Shown here piece by piece: positions 23,622 through 32,888 of a DNA stretch of 36,002 bases (positions within the stretch are counted from its first letter, which is position 1; each line of letters opens with the position of its first letter). Source of the stretch: an uncultured Bacteroidota bacterium (GTDB taxonomy: Bacteria; Bacteroidota; Bacteroidia; Bacteroidales; WCHB1-69); assembly GCA_902774205.1 (NCBI GenBank), contig CACYHL010000018.1, forward strand, positions 16,504-52,505, in the 5' to 3' direction. The position numbers and the translations under genes are program-made. The notes under the pieces are model-generated. The model saw nothing but the letters and a program-made list of their open reading frames with translations, did not search any database and was not told where the DNA came from.

Positions 23622-24503
23622 TTAATCGGTTGCAGAGACGTTCCATGGAACGTCTCTACACATTGTTTTCCTATACAAAACAAATGCCGTGAGGAAAACC
23701 GCCCAGTTACATAAGCCATAGACAGTGAGAAAATAAGCGGGTTGATGTAAATAGACAATATTTTCAGTAAAATAATCCTGTAAGATGCCAAACAAATAAT
23801 ATGTGGAGAAAAAGTGCAATGCGATTATAACCAAAAGCACTATGATAGAGACGACTACAAGGCGCTTTTTCACAAGAAGAGATATTGTCCCAACCGTGAC
23901 AAGAATAAGTAGTAAACATGTAACTACCTCTCCCATAATCGGATATGTTCCAAACACCCAATATTTTTCACCTATTGTTCGCAGCAAACTGATGATATAG
24001 GCAAAGGTCATGCAGAACATCATTCCGCTGTAATATCCGCGTGCTTCGCCGGCTGCGGTGTCCGTGTCAGAGTACGTCTCAGCGGATTTGTAACGCCACC
24101 ATAAGAACCCGATGATGAGCAGATTAGTGATAAAATTCAGCCACTTTTTGGTGTATGGTATCGCATTGTTGATAATGTCATTACCTATATAATAGTCAAT
24201 GGCACGATCATGAAAATATTCCATCAGTAAAAAGTTCGACAACTCAACAATCACTCTGAGCACTATCAGTATTACGATATGTATCCATTTGATATTTAGT
24301 ATTTTGGGTTTTCGAAAAAAGATATAAAAGAGTCCTATGAGCAGTACATATTCTCCCACAACCACCGCAATAGAGTTCATAAACCTTTCCAAATCAAAGA
24401 ATATAAATTGGCAAATTCCCCACACGGCTTCAAACAGCCAATAGACGACAATCCCAAACAGAAAACACCTGTAATCCAAAGTTTTTTTCCTTGAAAAAGG
24501 CAT
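23622..24503 (-). CDS. Multi-pass membrane protein of unknown function
   Basis: 293 residues with about eight hydrophobic helices (first at residues 12-34, last near 265-285) and short hydrophilic loops, among them SAETYSDTDTAAGEARGYYSG. I recognise no family. It stands alone, 56 bases after the RND gene on the same strand. Its last 12 codons (CRDVPWNVSATD) are encoded by a palindromic repeat at 23634-23657 and its flank, so the original stop has probably been replaced and the tail extended by a repeat insertion. Confidence 0.72.
   Translation of the reverse strand: MPFSRKKTLDYRCFLFGIVVYWLFEAVWGICQFIFFDLERFMNSIAVVVGEYVLLIGLFYIFFRKPKILNIKWIHIVILIVLRVIVELSNFLLMEYFHDRAIDYYIGNDIINNAIPYTKKWLNFITNLLIIGFLWWRYKSAETYSDTDTAAGEARGYYSGMMFCMTFAYIISLLRTIGEKYWVFGTYPIMGEVVTCLLLILVTVGTISLLVKKRLVVVSIIVLLVIIALHFFSTYYLFGILQDYFTENIVYLHQPAYFLTVYGLCNWAVFLTAFVLYRKTMCRDVPWNVSATD
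23634..23657. repeat. Perfect 24-bp palindromic repeat
   Basis: Half-site AGAGACGTTCCA followed by its exact reverse complement, then ACACA. It ends in CTCTAC, like copy A at 15263-15306 (CTCTAC) and nearly copy B (ATCTAC), hinting at the same class of dispersed element. It lies inside the 3' end of the 23622-24503 gene and just beyond the bcp stop, where it could also stop bcp transcription. Confidence 0.85.
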
Positions 24504-24559
24504 AACGAGATTTTATTTGAAGCTGTAAAAATAAAAAAAATTATTAAAAGCAAATAACT

Positions 24560-27500
24560 TTACGCCTCCAATTTCTTCATTTTTCTCGCACGTCTTCTCT
24601 CCCCGAAATCAGCGAAAACGCTGTAAAGCAACGGAATAAGCACCAAGGTGACGACCGTTGAGACCGAAAGTCCCCACGCAACAGTCATACCCATCGCATT
24701 CCACATTTCGGCGCCCTCGCCCTTGTCAACCGCCAACGGTATCATGCCGATGACTGTAGTGAGCGTGGTCATCAGAATCGGGCGCAGACGCGATTTACCG
24801 GCGGTGACTACAGCGTCGCGCACTGTTGCACCGCGCTCACGACACAAAATGGTGTAGTCGATGAGCACAATACCATTCTTCACGACAATACCAATCAACA
24901 TCAATACGCCGACCAACGCCATCACACCGAGAGCAGTGTTTGTGACGGCAAGTCCGATAAATACGCCAGTGAACGCGAACGGGATCGAGAACATGATGAC
25001 AAACGGATAGGTGAACGACTCGAATTGCGCCGCCATAACAATATAAACCAACAGCACAATAAGCACCATGAGCGTGTACATGTCGGCAAACGCCTCCTGT
25101 TGGTCTTCCCATGTTCCGCCGATGATATAATCAATGTCTGACGGCTTGTCCATCTGCTCAAGCTCGACTTTGGCGGCATCAACAATTTCGCTCAACACAG
25201 CGTCTTTACCCACGATACAAGAGACAGTAACTATACGCTCCCTGTCTTTTCTCGCGATTGTTGGCGGGTTCATTTTTTCAACCACGTTGCCGAGGTCTTT
25301 TATGCGAACCCCCACACCTGAAGAGTTATATACAAGTATGTTCTCTATATTTTCAACGCTCTCTCTGAACTCAGGCGCGTAGCGCACACGGATGTCGTAT
25401 TCCTCGCCGTCTTCTCTGTAATATGAGGCTGTGTAGCCGTTGAAGCGGTTTCGCACATACGAGGCGGCGGTGGTGAGACTCAATCCGTTCTCGGCAAGTT
25501 TTTCGCGGTCAAATTCAATCTGTATTTCAGACGCATACGGGTCGCGGCTGATGTTGACCTGAGTACAGCCTGGGACGTGTCTCATCCGCTCCGCTATTTC
25601 AGCTGCGAAAGCGTTCGTCTCATCAAAGTTATAGCCGTAAATCTCTATGTCAACGCTGCTCTGTCCGCCTGCGCCGCCGCCACCTGTCGCAACGGTGTAC
25701 GTCTCAATCTCCGGATACTCTTTCAGATAGGCACGGAACTTGTCGGCGATTTCTGTGATACTGCGCTCTCGCTGCGTTTTCTTCTTGAGTTTGATATTGA
25801 AAGACAAGATATGAGTCCCGTTTTCCTGCATCATGCCGAAGGCGTTGTCGTCATCGGGCTGCCCGACAGAGAAGTTCATCATTATTATCTCAGGGAACTC
25901 TTTTCTCATTCTTTCCACAAAGGCGAAAGCGAAATCCTTGGAGGTCTCAACACGTGTTCCAATGGGCAGTTTCACTCGCACCGACATACGCGCCATATCC
26001 TGTGTCGGGAAAAATTCGGTTGGAATGAACTTGACGAGGGCAACGCTACCAATAAAGACTGCGAACAGGGTGCTAATGACAATAATCCTGTGGCTCACGC
26101 ACCAGCTGAGCATCGCGCCGTAAGCGCGGTCGAGCCAGTTGAGGAATTTCTCAACCGGTTTGTATATCGTGCCAAAAAAGCGACCGCGGTTGGGGTTGCT
26201 TTTGAGCATCAGCGAGCAGAGCATCGGGGTGAGACTCAGAGCCGCAATAGTTGATACGGAGCAAACGATGGCGACAATCCAGCCGAGCTGCTTGAACAGA
26301 ATACCCGCCTGACCTTTCAGGAACGTCAATGGGAGGAAGACCGCCAAGAGCACCAAGGTAGTCGCTATTACCGAGAGTGAGACCTCGCTTGTGGCGAACA
26401 CCGCCGCCGATTTTGGCTTCGTGCCACGCTCGATGTGTGTCGTCACGTTCTCCAAAACCACAATGGCATCGTCAACAACCATTCCTATCGCAATACTTAT
26501 TGATGATAATGAAATGATATTCAGTGAGTTGCCTGTAACAATAAGATATATAAACGAAGCCACAAGCGAAACAGGAATGACTATCGCCACAATGAATGTG
26601 GCACGCCAACGTCCAAGGAAGAAGAGCACGACAAGCACAACCAATATCAGAATCACCAAAATTGATTCCTCCAAGTTGTTGATTGTGTTGACAATACTTT
26701 CAGAAGTATTCGCTATGATTCCCAATTTCACGTCAGACGGCAGGTTCTTTTGGATTTCTGGAAGGCGTTCCATCACCTTGTTTGAAATCTGCACCGAGTT
26801 CGCGCCGGTCTGTTTCTGGATAATGATCATGGCTCCGCGGACGCCGTTGTTGTAAACTTCCTGCATACGTTCCTGCAAGGTGTCTTTCACCACAGCGACA
26901 TCGCGCAGATAGACGTTCTTGTTGTTGTAGCTGCCGACAACGATGTCGTTCATCAGCTTCGCATCAGGGTATTCGCCCACGACACGCATAGTGTAAGTCG
27001 AAGAGCCAATGTCCATTGTGCCGAGCGGCAGGTTTCTGTTCTCTCCCGCTATCACCGCCGCAATGCTCTCCACCGTCAGGTTGTACGCCTCAAGTTTGTA
27101 CGGGTCGCAATAGACTTCCACTTCACGCTCCGGCGCACCGCTAATCGACACGGTGCCGACCCCGCCAATTCTGCTGAGCGGGGACGCGACTTTGTCGTCA
27201 AGTATCTTATACAACGCTGATGTGCTTTCTTTCGACTGCACTGACAACATCATTATTGGGAAGTCGTCTGCGCCGAACTTGAACAGGAACGGCGTGTTGG
27301 CTTCGTCAGGCAAAGCGGATGAGGCCATGTCGAGTTTGTCGCGCACATCATTTGTGGCAACATCTATATCAACGCCATATTCAAATTGAAGATAGATTAT
27401 TGAGTAGTTCTCTTTTGAGGTTGAAGTGATATGCTTAAGGTCGCTTAATCCGTTCAAAACGTTCTCCAAAGGTTTAGAAATGTTGTTTTCGACATCGGCG

Positions 27501-27667
27501 GCACTTGCGCCAGGATAGACCGTGAAGACCATAATCGTATTCTCCCCGAAATCAGGGAAAAGGTCTATTGGCAGTTTCATCAGCGAGAAGACACCGATGA
27601 TTGCAATCGCGACATAGACCAATGCGGTCATGATTGGCTTTTTGACGGAAGAAGCGTACAGACTCAT
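24560..27667 (-). CDS. RND efflux transporter, HAE1 type
   Basis: 1035 residues, the normal length of an AcrB-type inner-membrane pump driven by protons. The start MSLYASSVKKPIMTALVYVAIAIIGVFSL is helix 1. Then come the FPDFGENTIMVFTVYPGASAADVENNISKPLE porter segment, helix 4 with the proton-relay aspartates in SIAIGMVVDDAIVVLENV, and the C-terminal half with GIVVKNGIVLIDY and GMTVAWGLSVSTVVTLVLIPLLYSVF. It should form a tripartite pump with a membrane fusion protein and a TolC-like channel, but neither gene is next to it. It follows the C25 protease gene by 37 bases, an unusual neighbour. Substrate unknown. Confidence 0.93.
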   Translation of the reverse strand: MSLYASSVKKPIMTALVYVAIAIIGVFSLMKLPIDLFPDFGENTIMVFTVYPGASAADVENNISKPLENVLNGLSDLKHITSTSKENYSIIYLQFEYGVDIDVATNDVRDKLDMASSALPDEANTPFLFKFGADDFPIMMLSVQSKESTSALYKILDDKVASPLSRIGGVGTVSISGAPEREVEVYCDPYKLEAYNLTVESIAAVIAGENRNLPLGTMDIGSSTYTMRVVGEYPDAKLMNDIVVGSYNNKNVYLRDVAVVKDTLQERMQEVYNNGVRGAMIIIQKQTGANSVQISNKVMERLPEIQKNLPSDVKLGIIANTSESIVNTINNLEESILVILILVVLVVLFFLGRWRATFIVAIVIPVSLVASFIYLIVTGNSLNIISLSSISIAIGMVVDDAIVVLENVTTHIERGTKPKSAAVFATSEVSLSVIATTLVLLAVFLPLTFLKGQAGILFKQLGWIVAIVCSVSTIAALSLTPMLCSLMLKSNPNRGRFFGTIYKPVEKFLNWLDRAYGAMLSWCVSHRIIVISTLFAVFIGSVALVKFIPTEFFPTQDMARMSVRVKLPIGTRVETSKDFAFAFVERMRKEFPEIIMMNFSVGQPDDDNAFGMMQENGTHILSFNIKLKKKTQRERSITEIADKFRAYLKEYPEIETYTVATGGGGAGGQSSVDIEIYGYNFDETNAFAAEIAERMRHVPGCTQVNISRDPYASEIQIEFDREKLAENGLSLTTAASYVRNRFNGYTASYYREDGEEYDIRVRYAPEFRESVENIENILVYNSSGVGVRIKDLGNVVEKMNPPTIARKDRERIVTVSCIVGKDAVLSEIVDAAKVELEQMDKPSDIDYIIGGTWEDQQEAFADMYTLMVLIVLLVYIVMAAQFESFTYPFVIMFSIPFAFTGVFIGLAVTNTALGVMALVGVLMLIGIVVKNGIVLIDYTILCRERGATVRDAVVTAGKSRLRPILMTTLTTVIGMIPLAVDKGEGAEMWNAMGMTVAWGLSVSTVVTLVLIPLLYSVFADFGERRRARKMKKLEA

Positions 27668-27704
27668 ATCTGAAGTGTTGTTTTAGTTATTGATTTCTAC
27701 TTTT

Positions 27705-30700
27705 TTATCTTTTGATGAATTTTCTTGTTATTGCAGATTCATTGTCACTTAAACGAATGAAATATACTCCTGATGAGAAATTACCTGTGTTTATCTTAAA
27801 TTCTCTTTCTGTAATCTCTTGTTTATAAACAACTTGTCCAACAAAATTCAAGATTTCCAAATATCCTTTTCCATTACTTTTCACAGAAAGCTCATTGTCA
27901 ACAGGATTAGGATAAATTGCAAAATTCTCAGAATTATTCTCACTGATTGCGTTATAATACTCAAATTCCGCTTGAATTGTGTGGTTGGCGGTTACGTTTG
28001 TGAAAGTATAGGATGTTACGGCTCCGACAGAAACGTTGTCAACCTTGACATCTTGCAGAATGTAATTCTGATATTCAGATATTGAGAATGTCTGGTTCGC
28101 GCCCTCAACTACAGTAACCTGACCGTTAGGCGAGATTGAACCGCCAATAGACGCAATTGCCGTAATTGTATATGTCAAATCTTCCATGGTCGCGCTTGAA
28201 CATTCAGGAAGAGCACTGCAACCGTCCGTGTAGAAAGTTTCAATGCAATATTCGTAATTGCCCGCCGGCAAATTGTTTATGGTATAAGAGGTGCTGGTGG
28301 TTGTCCCGACAGGAACATTGTTGCAATAGACTTGGTAATATGAGATGTTTGCTGAAGCGTTTTCCTCAATAAGAATATCGTCAATGCACAAATAGTAAGC
28401 GTCATTTGATGTGCAGTGGATGGTGACATATTTAGCCTCAGCAGGAATCTGATATGAATATTTCGTCCATGAGAAAGGAACTGAAGAAACCGTTGCAACT
28501 ACATTTGTAAAGTTTGCGGCGGAATTTCCTGTAGTGGAATATGCGACCTCGAAACTCTCGACATACTGCGACTTGTGACCGCCGCGCGCATAGAACTCGA
28601 AAGTGAATGTGTTTGCGTAACTGAGGGCGGGACTGATGATGTAGTCGTCATTAGGACCATTTTTTGCGACAATACTTGCGAAATATTTGTCCCCTGAATG
28701 TGCCACCATGTTATCCGCCTGACTCAGCGGGGTGTTGTCTGATGATGAATATATCTGGGTGGGGTCCAAAACAATATATGCCATTTTAGAGCCTGCATTT
28801 GTGAATGTGTTGTAATTTGAAAATCCGTAAGTCTGGCTATTGTCTCCGTCAATGTATGTCCAGCCGACAGTTCCCGCTGAATTGATTGTGAATGAGGTGT
28901 GTCCTTCCACGTCATCGAAAATCTTTGGAGCTGATGCCGGCGCGCTCCACGATAACACGAGGTCGTGTCCGTTCTGCTGGGCTTTCAAGTCTGTCGCGCC
29001 GTCGCAGTCGTGGTTGCTGCCGTCGCTTACCAAAGCCGACCCGCTAACTTTCACTGGACACTCGCCGTCATTGTAAACTACAGCTACAGAATAATTGTAG
29101 GTTGCGTTGAGAAGGTCTGTATGCAAGTATGAAGTGGTTGTTGTTGTTGCGATTATAGTGCCGTTGCAATAAACGTTGTAGTAAAGCCATTCGTTGTTTG
29201 CGGGTGCGTCCCAAGTCAGACTCACTTCCATGCTCGGGTCTGGAGTGGCCACAAGGTTGGTGACTCCGTCGCACGGAGCAGTGCAGACAACGTTTTTGTA
29301 AATAGTGGTTGTGTTGAAAGCTGTTACAACGAGAAGTACGGAATCTGATGTGAAAGTGTGGTTGATGGAATAGTTTCCGGAAGCGTCTGTCAATGTGCTG
29401 AAATAAGTTCCGTTCTGTGAGATGCATATCTGGGCGTTCTCAACAGGCGTACCGTTCACTGTTGCTGTTCCCGCGAAAGCAGAGCCGGGCACCACCATTT
29501 CGTTGGAGAGGACAATTGTGTCAGGCTGTTTTGTACGGAGCTGCACCGCGCCGTCTCCGAATGTCGTCCATGTCTTTACAGTTTCCAAGTCATCACTGTA
29601 ACTCGACTCTTTCAACATAAGGTTAAAAGCGTTAACGGTAATGCAGCCCCAGTGGGTTCTCTGTTCAGAAGTGTTGTAGCCGCTTTGACCTGAGTAGTTG
29701 TCATAGTTGTATCCTCCGATAAGAATATCATAGAAATAGTCCTGCCCTCTTTGAGGCGGAGTCCAAGGCTGGTTGATTGTTGAGCCCCAGAAGACAAGTG
29801 CGCCGCCGTCTGATTTGCGCAACCACGCTTCGGCGAAGCAGACTTTCGAACTGTTATGGAACTCGCCGTTTACACACGCGACCGAAACGATGAAAGGCAG
29901 TTTGTCGCCGTTTGTTGCCGAGTTTACCTGAGTATTATTGTAACTGGTTGTAACCCACTCCTGAGTGTCACCATGTCCGCAATACGCGATGGTCGAAGCA
30001 CCGGCATTGATATACCCTGCCAAAGTCGCTGAAGATGGCTCCGTGCCTTGGTTATAGTTTTGCTGGTGAGTCTGGTACCCTAAATTCGGTTTCAGTTTGT
30101 TGTTGAAGATGTTTTTAATATGATCGTAGTCAGCTTCGTCATCATCACCGTAACCGCTGCCCTGTTCTGAACCGATGCCGATAAACGTCTCGCGCCAGCC
30201 GGCTGTCATGTCAGGTTCTTTTTCGTATTTTATCGCCTTGTCTATCTGTATTTTAAGGTCAGCTGTGCCTGAACATGAAAAACGCCCGATGGCAATGTCA
30301 GGATAGTTGTCACTGCCAGAGACACATCCCATGAACGGATCTGTCGGAGCTGAACTGTAAGTCGGTGATTTAACATCTGCCCAATCGCCGGCTATCTGGA
30401 CATACATCAGTTTGTTGTTATTGCTGTAAGCTGTCTGTATTGCGGTCGAGATATTTGTTCCTTTTGTAACTGTCTCAGTAGTAACATTATAACCTTTTTC
30501 GCGTTTCCACTGGATGTATGGGTCCATTGTTGCCATATAGTCAGAAGTCGTTATCACTAAAATGTCGCCGAATTCGTCCATTGAAGTAAGGTTTGCGGAA
30601 GGTCTTGAAGGTTCAAAATTGAGGAACATACTCTGATAAATTCCGAGCGCGTCTTTAGTCGGGGTTATATTTTCACGAAGCAGCGGATTGGTTGCCTGTT

Positions 30701-31262
30701 TGTTATTCTCCGTAAGGATAACCTTAACATTTGAATAGACACGCAACGTATTTGTCGCCGCGTTGTAGCGGAACGGGAAGACACGGACAGTGGTTCCGCG
30801 CACGTCACGTATGATGAACGGGCTCTCCATCACTGACAAATCCTTCGGATAAAACTCGTTAGTCTTTGATTCAGGAGCAATCTTATACGCTATTTTTGAC
30901 GGGTCCTGATTGCGGTAGATAGTTCCGCGCGAAGGCAGCATCGGATACGAAAGCTGTATGTCAACATATTGGCCTTCAATAATTTCCATATCCACGTCTT
31001 TGTCATTCGGCAGCTGCACTGAAGCGCTGATGAACGGCAGTTCAGCCCACCCTTTCTTTTCGGTGACAGCCGAACCGTCAAAAACAATTTTCTGGAAAGT
31101 CTGCCCTGAAACAGTGACTTCCGTTAACGACCAGTCGGCAAGTTCAAATGTGATTTCGTACTTGTCCTGAGCCGACTGTTTGAATTTTGCCTTGAATCCG
31201 TTGCCCGCAAATAGCAGCAAACAACTTGAAAATAAGAACAGAGTTAAAAGATGCTTTTTCAT
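27705..31262 (-). CDS. Gingipain-like C25 cysteine protease with T9SS tail
   Basis: 1185 residues. Signal peptide (LLTLFLFSSCLLLFAG), then a C25 propeptide (LPFISASVQLPNDKDVD, FYPKDLSVMESPFIIRD) to about residue 200. The peptidase C25 domain (about 225-560) has His430 in YCGHGD and Cys463 in SVACVNGEF. They are 33 residues apart, as His211 and Cys244 are in the gingipain RgpB. Then come a carboxypeptidase-regulatory-like Ig domain (about 595-660), Fn3-like domains, a cleaved-adhesin/MAM-type domain (from FDDVEGHTSF), a repeat of the InlB-B kind, and a T9SS sorting domain (IYPNPVDNELSV to FIRLSDNESAITRKFIKR). It is therefore secreted by type IX and anchored or released outside. Cleavage specificity is unknown. 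Confidence 0.93.
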   Translation of the reverse strand: MKKHLLTLFLFSSCLLLFAGNGFKAKFKQSAQDKYEITFELADWSLTEVTVSGQTFQKIVFDGSAVTEKKGWAELPFISASVQLPNDKDVDMEIIEGQYVDIQLSYPMLPSRGTIYRNQDPSKIAYKIAPESKTNEFYPKDLSVMESPFIIRDVRGTTVRVFPFRYNAATNTLRVYSNVKVILTENNKQATNPLLRENITPTKDALGIYQSMFLNFEPSRPSANLTSMDEFGDILVITTSDYMATMDPYIQWKREKGYNVTTETVTKGTNISTAIQTAYSNNNKLMYVQIAGDWADVKSPTYSSAPTDPFMGCVSGSDNYPDIAIGRFSCSGTADLKIQIDKAIKYEKEPDMTAGWRETFIGIGSEQGSGYGDDDEADYDHIKNIFNNKLKPNLGYQTHQQNYNQGTEPSSATLAGYINAGASTIAYCGHGDTQEWVTTSYNNTQVNSATNGDKLPFIVSVACVNGEFHNSSKVCFAEAWLRKSDGGALVFWGSTINQPWTPPQRGQDYFYDILIGGYNYDNYSGQSGYNTSEQRTHWGCITVNAFNLMLKESSYSDDLETVKTWTTFGDGAVQLRTKQPDTIVLSNEMVVPGSAFAGTATVNGTPVENAQICISQNGTYFSTLTDASGNYSINHTFTSDSVLLVVTAFNTTTIYKNVVCTAPCDGVTNLVATPDPSMEVSLTWDAPANNEWLYYNVYCNGTIIATTTTTSYLHTDLLNATYNYSVAVVYNDGECPVKVSGSALVSDGSNHDCDGATDLKAQQNGHDLVLSWSAPASAPKIFDDVEGHTSFTINSAGTVGWTYIDGDNSQTYGFSNYNTFTNAGSKMAYIVLDPTQIYSSSDNTPLSQADNMVAHSGDKYFASIVAKNGPNDDYIISPALSYANTFTFEFYARGGHKSQYVESFEVAYSTTGNSAANFTNVVATVSSVPFSWTKYSYQIPAEAKYVTIHCTSNDAYYLCIDDILIEENASANISYYQVYCNNVPVGTTTSTSYTINNLPAGNYEYCIETFYTDGCSALPECSSATMEDLTYTITAIASIGGSISPNGQVTVVEGANQTFSISEYQNYILQDVKVDNVSVGAVTSYTFTNVTANHTIQAEFEYYNAISENNSENFAIYPNPVDNELSVKSNGKGYLEILNFVGQVVYKQEITEREFKINTGNFSSGVYFIRLSDNESAITRKFIKR

Positions 31263-31329
31263 AAAATATTGATATTTTGTGGTTTATGCTTTATTTTTTT
31301 ATTTTTCAATCACAAAGATTTTAAACTTG

Positions 31330-31337
31330 CAAAGTTA
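31330..31337 (-). promoter_or_regulatory. -7 element of the C25 protease gene
   Basis: TAACTTTG on the minus strand fits TAnnTTTG, 67 bases before the ATG at 31262. No clear -33 box. It is back to back with the guaD -7 element in the 169-base divergent gap. Confidence 0.5.
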
Positions 31338-31394
31338 TAAAAAACTCTTGTATTATTGTATGATTTAAAAAGAATAGTTATTCAAAAAAAAGTG

Positions 31395-31402
31395 TAACTT
31401 TG
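31395..31402 (+). promoter_or_regulatory. -7 element of guaD
   Basis: TAACTTTG fits TAnnTTTG, 29 bases before the guaD ATG. The -33 region is A/T-rich with no TTTG at the usual spacing. Confidence 0.5.
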
Positions 31403-31431
31403 CAGGTTTGAATTTTAAATTTTAAAAGACT

Positions 31432-31902
31432 ATGTATCAGAAAGAATTTATGTTAGAGGCAATAGAATTGTCAAAGAAGTGTCTTGAAACCGGTCGGGGT
31501 GGTCCATTTGGCGCGGTTATAGTAAAAGACGGGAAAATCGTCGGTCGCGGAAGCAACCATGTGACCATAAACAACGACCCGACAGCGCACGCCGAGGTGA
31601 TGGCGATAAGAGACGCTTGCCATAACCTGAACACATTCCAGTTGGACGGCTGCGAGCTATACACAAGCTGCGAGCCCTGTCCGATGTGCCTTGGCGCGAT
31701 TTACTGGGCACGCCCTGCAAAAATATATTACGCTGGCGGCCAGCACGATGCAAGTGACGCCGGCTTTGACGACTCATTCATCTATGACGAAATAGAGCTT
31801 CCGTATGAAAAGCGCAAAATTCCTGCTGAACAATACGAAAGAGATGAGGCCTGCAAGGTCTTCGAGGCGTGGAAAAAGCTGAGCACAAAGGTGGATTATT
31901 AA
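31432..31902 (+). CDS. guaD: Guanine deaminase (CDA fold)
   Basis: Hydrolyses guanine to xanthine and ammonia in purine salvage and catabolism. It has 156 residues, the same length as Bacillus subtilis GuaD. It has zinc ligands His53 (in TAHAEV with Glu55), Cys83 and Cys86 (SCEPCPMCLGAIYWARP), and the GuaD-specific AGFDDSFIYDEI segment near the C-terminus that swaps between subunits. This tail separates it from tRNA adenosine deaminases (TadA). It is the first gene of a rightward run, with 42 bases to the Bro-N gene. Confidence 0.92.
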   Translation: MYQKEFMLEAIELSKKCLETGRGGPFGAVIVKDGKIVGRGSNHVTINNDPTAHAEVMAIRDACHNLNTFQLDGCELYTSCEPCPMCLGAIYWARPAKIYYAGGQHDASDAGFDDSFIYDEIELPYEKRKIPAEQYERDEACKVFEAWKKLSTKVDY

Positions 31903-31944
31903 AAACTGTGGGAATTTCCGTTTCTTGATAAAAAACAACAAACA

Positions 31945-32853
31945 ATGGAGAAAATCAAAGTATTCCAAAATAAGAAGATTCGCACACACTGGGACGCGGA
32001 ACAGGAGGAATGGTATTTCTCTGTTGTTGATGTTGTTGAAGCGCTGACCAACAGTGTGGATCCAGCTGCCTATTGGCGCAAGCTCAAACAACGTCTGAAA
32101 GCAGAAGGAAATGAAACCGTGACAAATTGTCACGGTTTGAAAATGTTGGCTACTGACGGAAAGATGAGATTAACAGATGTCGCTGATACGAAGCAGGTTT
32201 TCCGCATTATTCAATCTATCCCTTCGCCGAAAGCGGAGCCATTCAAACAATGGATGGCACAGGTTGCGGCAGAGCGTTTGGATGAAATCGCTGACCCTGA
32301 ACGTGCCATTGTCCGTGGGGCAGATTTCTACCGTGCAAAAGGATACAGCGAAGGTTGGATTAACCAGCGGTTGCAATCCATTGAGATGCGCAAAGAGTTG
32401 ACAGACGAATGGAAAGCTCGAGGCATTGACCAAGAGCGAGATTATGCCATACTGACCAACGATATGACCCGCGCATGGAGTGGTCTTTCTGTACGTGATT
32501 ATAAGGAAATGAAAGGTCTGAAAAAAGAAAACCTGCGCGACAACATGACAAATCTTGAATTGGTGCTAAACATGTTGGCCGAAGTAACCGCCACCACAAT
32601 CTCACGCAGCCGTCAGCCCGAAACCTTTGAGGAAAGTCGCAACATTGCTATTGAAGGAGGAAACGTTGCCGGTTCTGCACGCCGCGAAATAGAGCAACGG
32701 ACAGGGCAGCCAGTTGTCAGCGCATTAAACGCAAAAGACAAACTTGCACTTGACACTACAAATGAAAGTTCCCACAATTCCAATAATAAAATAATTATGT
32801 TGGAAGATGCTGAAAATAAAAAATTGCAGAATAAAAAGAAAAACAAACAATAA
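31945..32853 (+). CDS. Bro-N / DinD-like phage-antirepressor-related protein
   Basis: 302 residues. The N-terminal Bro-N-like domain reads IRTHWDAEQEEWYFSVVDVVEALTNSVDPAAYWRKLKQRL, then LKMLATDGKMRLTDVADTKQVFRIIQSIPSPKAEPFKQWMAQV. The helical middle (RGADFYRAKGYSEGWINQRLQSIEMRKELTDEW) is of the kind seen in DinD-like chromosomal and phage proteins. The Lys/Asn-rich end is probably flexible. Relatives are DNA-associated antirepressor or damage-response factors; the role here is unknown. No phage structural gene or integrase is near, so this is an isolated gene between guaD and nifJ. It contains a 25-base near-palindrome (32114-32138). Confidence 0.82.
   Translation: MEKIKVFQNKKIRTHWDAEQEEWYFSVVDVVEALTNSVDPAAYWRKLKQRLKAEGNETVTNCHGLKMLATDGKMRLTDVADTKQVFRIIQSIPSPKAEPFKQWMAQVAAERLDEIADPERAIVRGADFYRAKGYSEGWINQRLQSIEMRKELTDEWKARGIDQERDYAILTNDMTRAWSGLSVRDYKEMKGLKKENLRDNMTNLELVLNMLAEVTATTISRSRQPETFEESRNIAIEGGNVAGSARREIEQRTGQPVVSALNAKDKLALDTTNESSHNSNNKIIMLEDAENKKLQNKKKNKQ
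32114..32138. repeat. 25-bp near-perfect palindrome inside the Bro-N gene
   Basis: Two 12-base arms (AAACCGTGACAA and its exact reverse complement) flank a single A. It encodes ETVTNCHG, part of the Bro-N domain, so the symmetry may be due to protein conservation, or it may be a binding site or RNA hairpin. Confidence 0.85.
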
Positions 32854-32888
32854 ACATTTATCCTTAAAACTTTAAACAACAACAAATT

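Noticed and set aside
25577-26254. 225-codon frame opposite the RND gene
   Set aside because: Antisense shadow of the conserved pump gene.
31945-32853. Prophage
   Set aside because: A single Bro-N gene with no integrase, structural or lysis genes around it.
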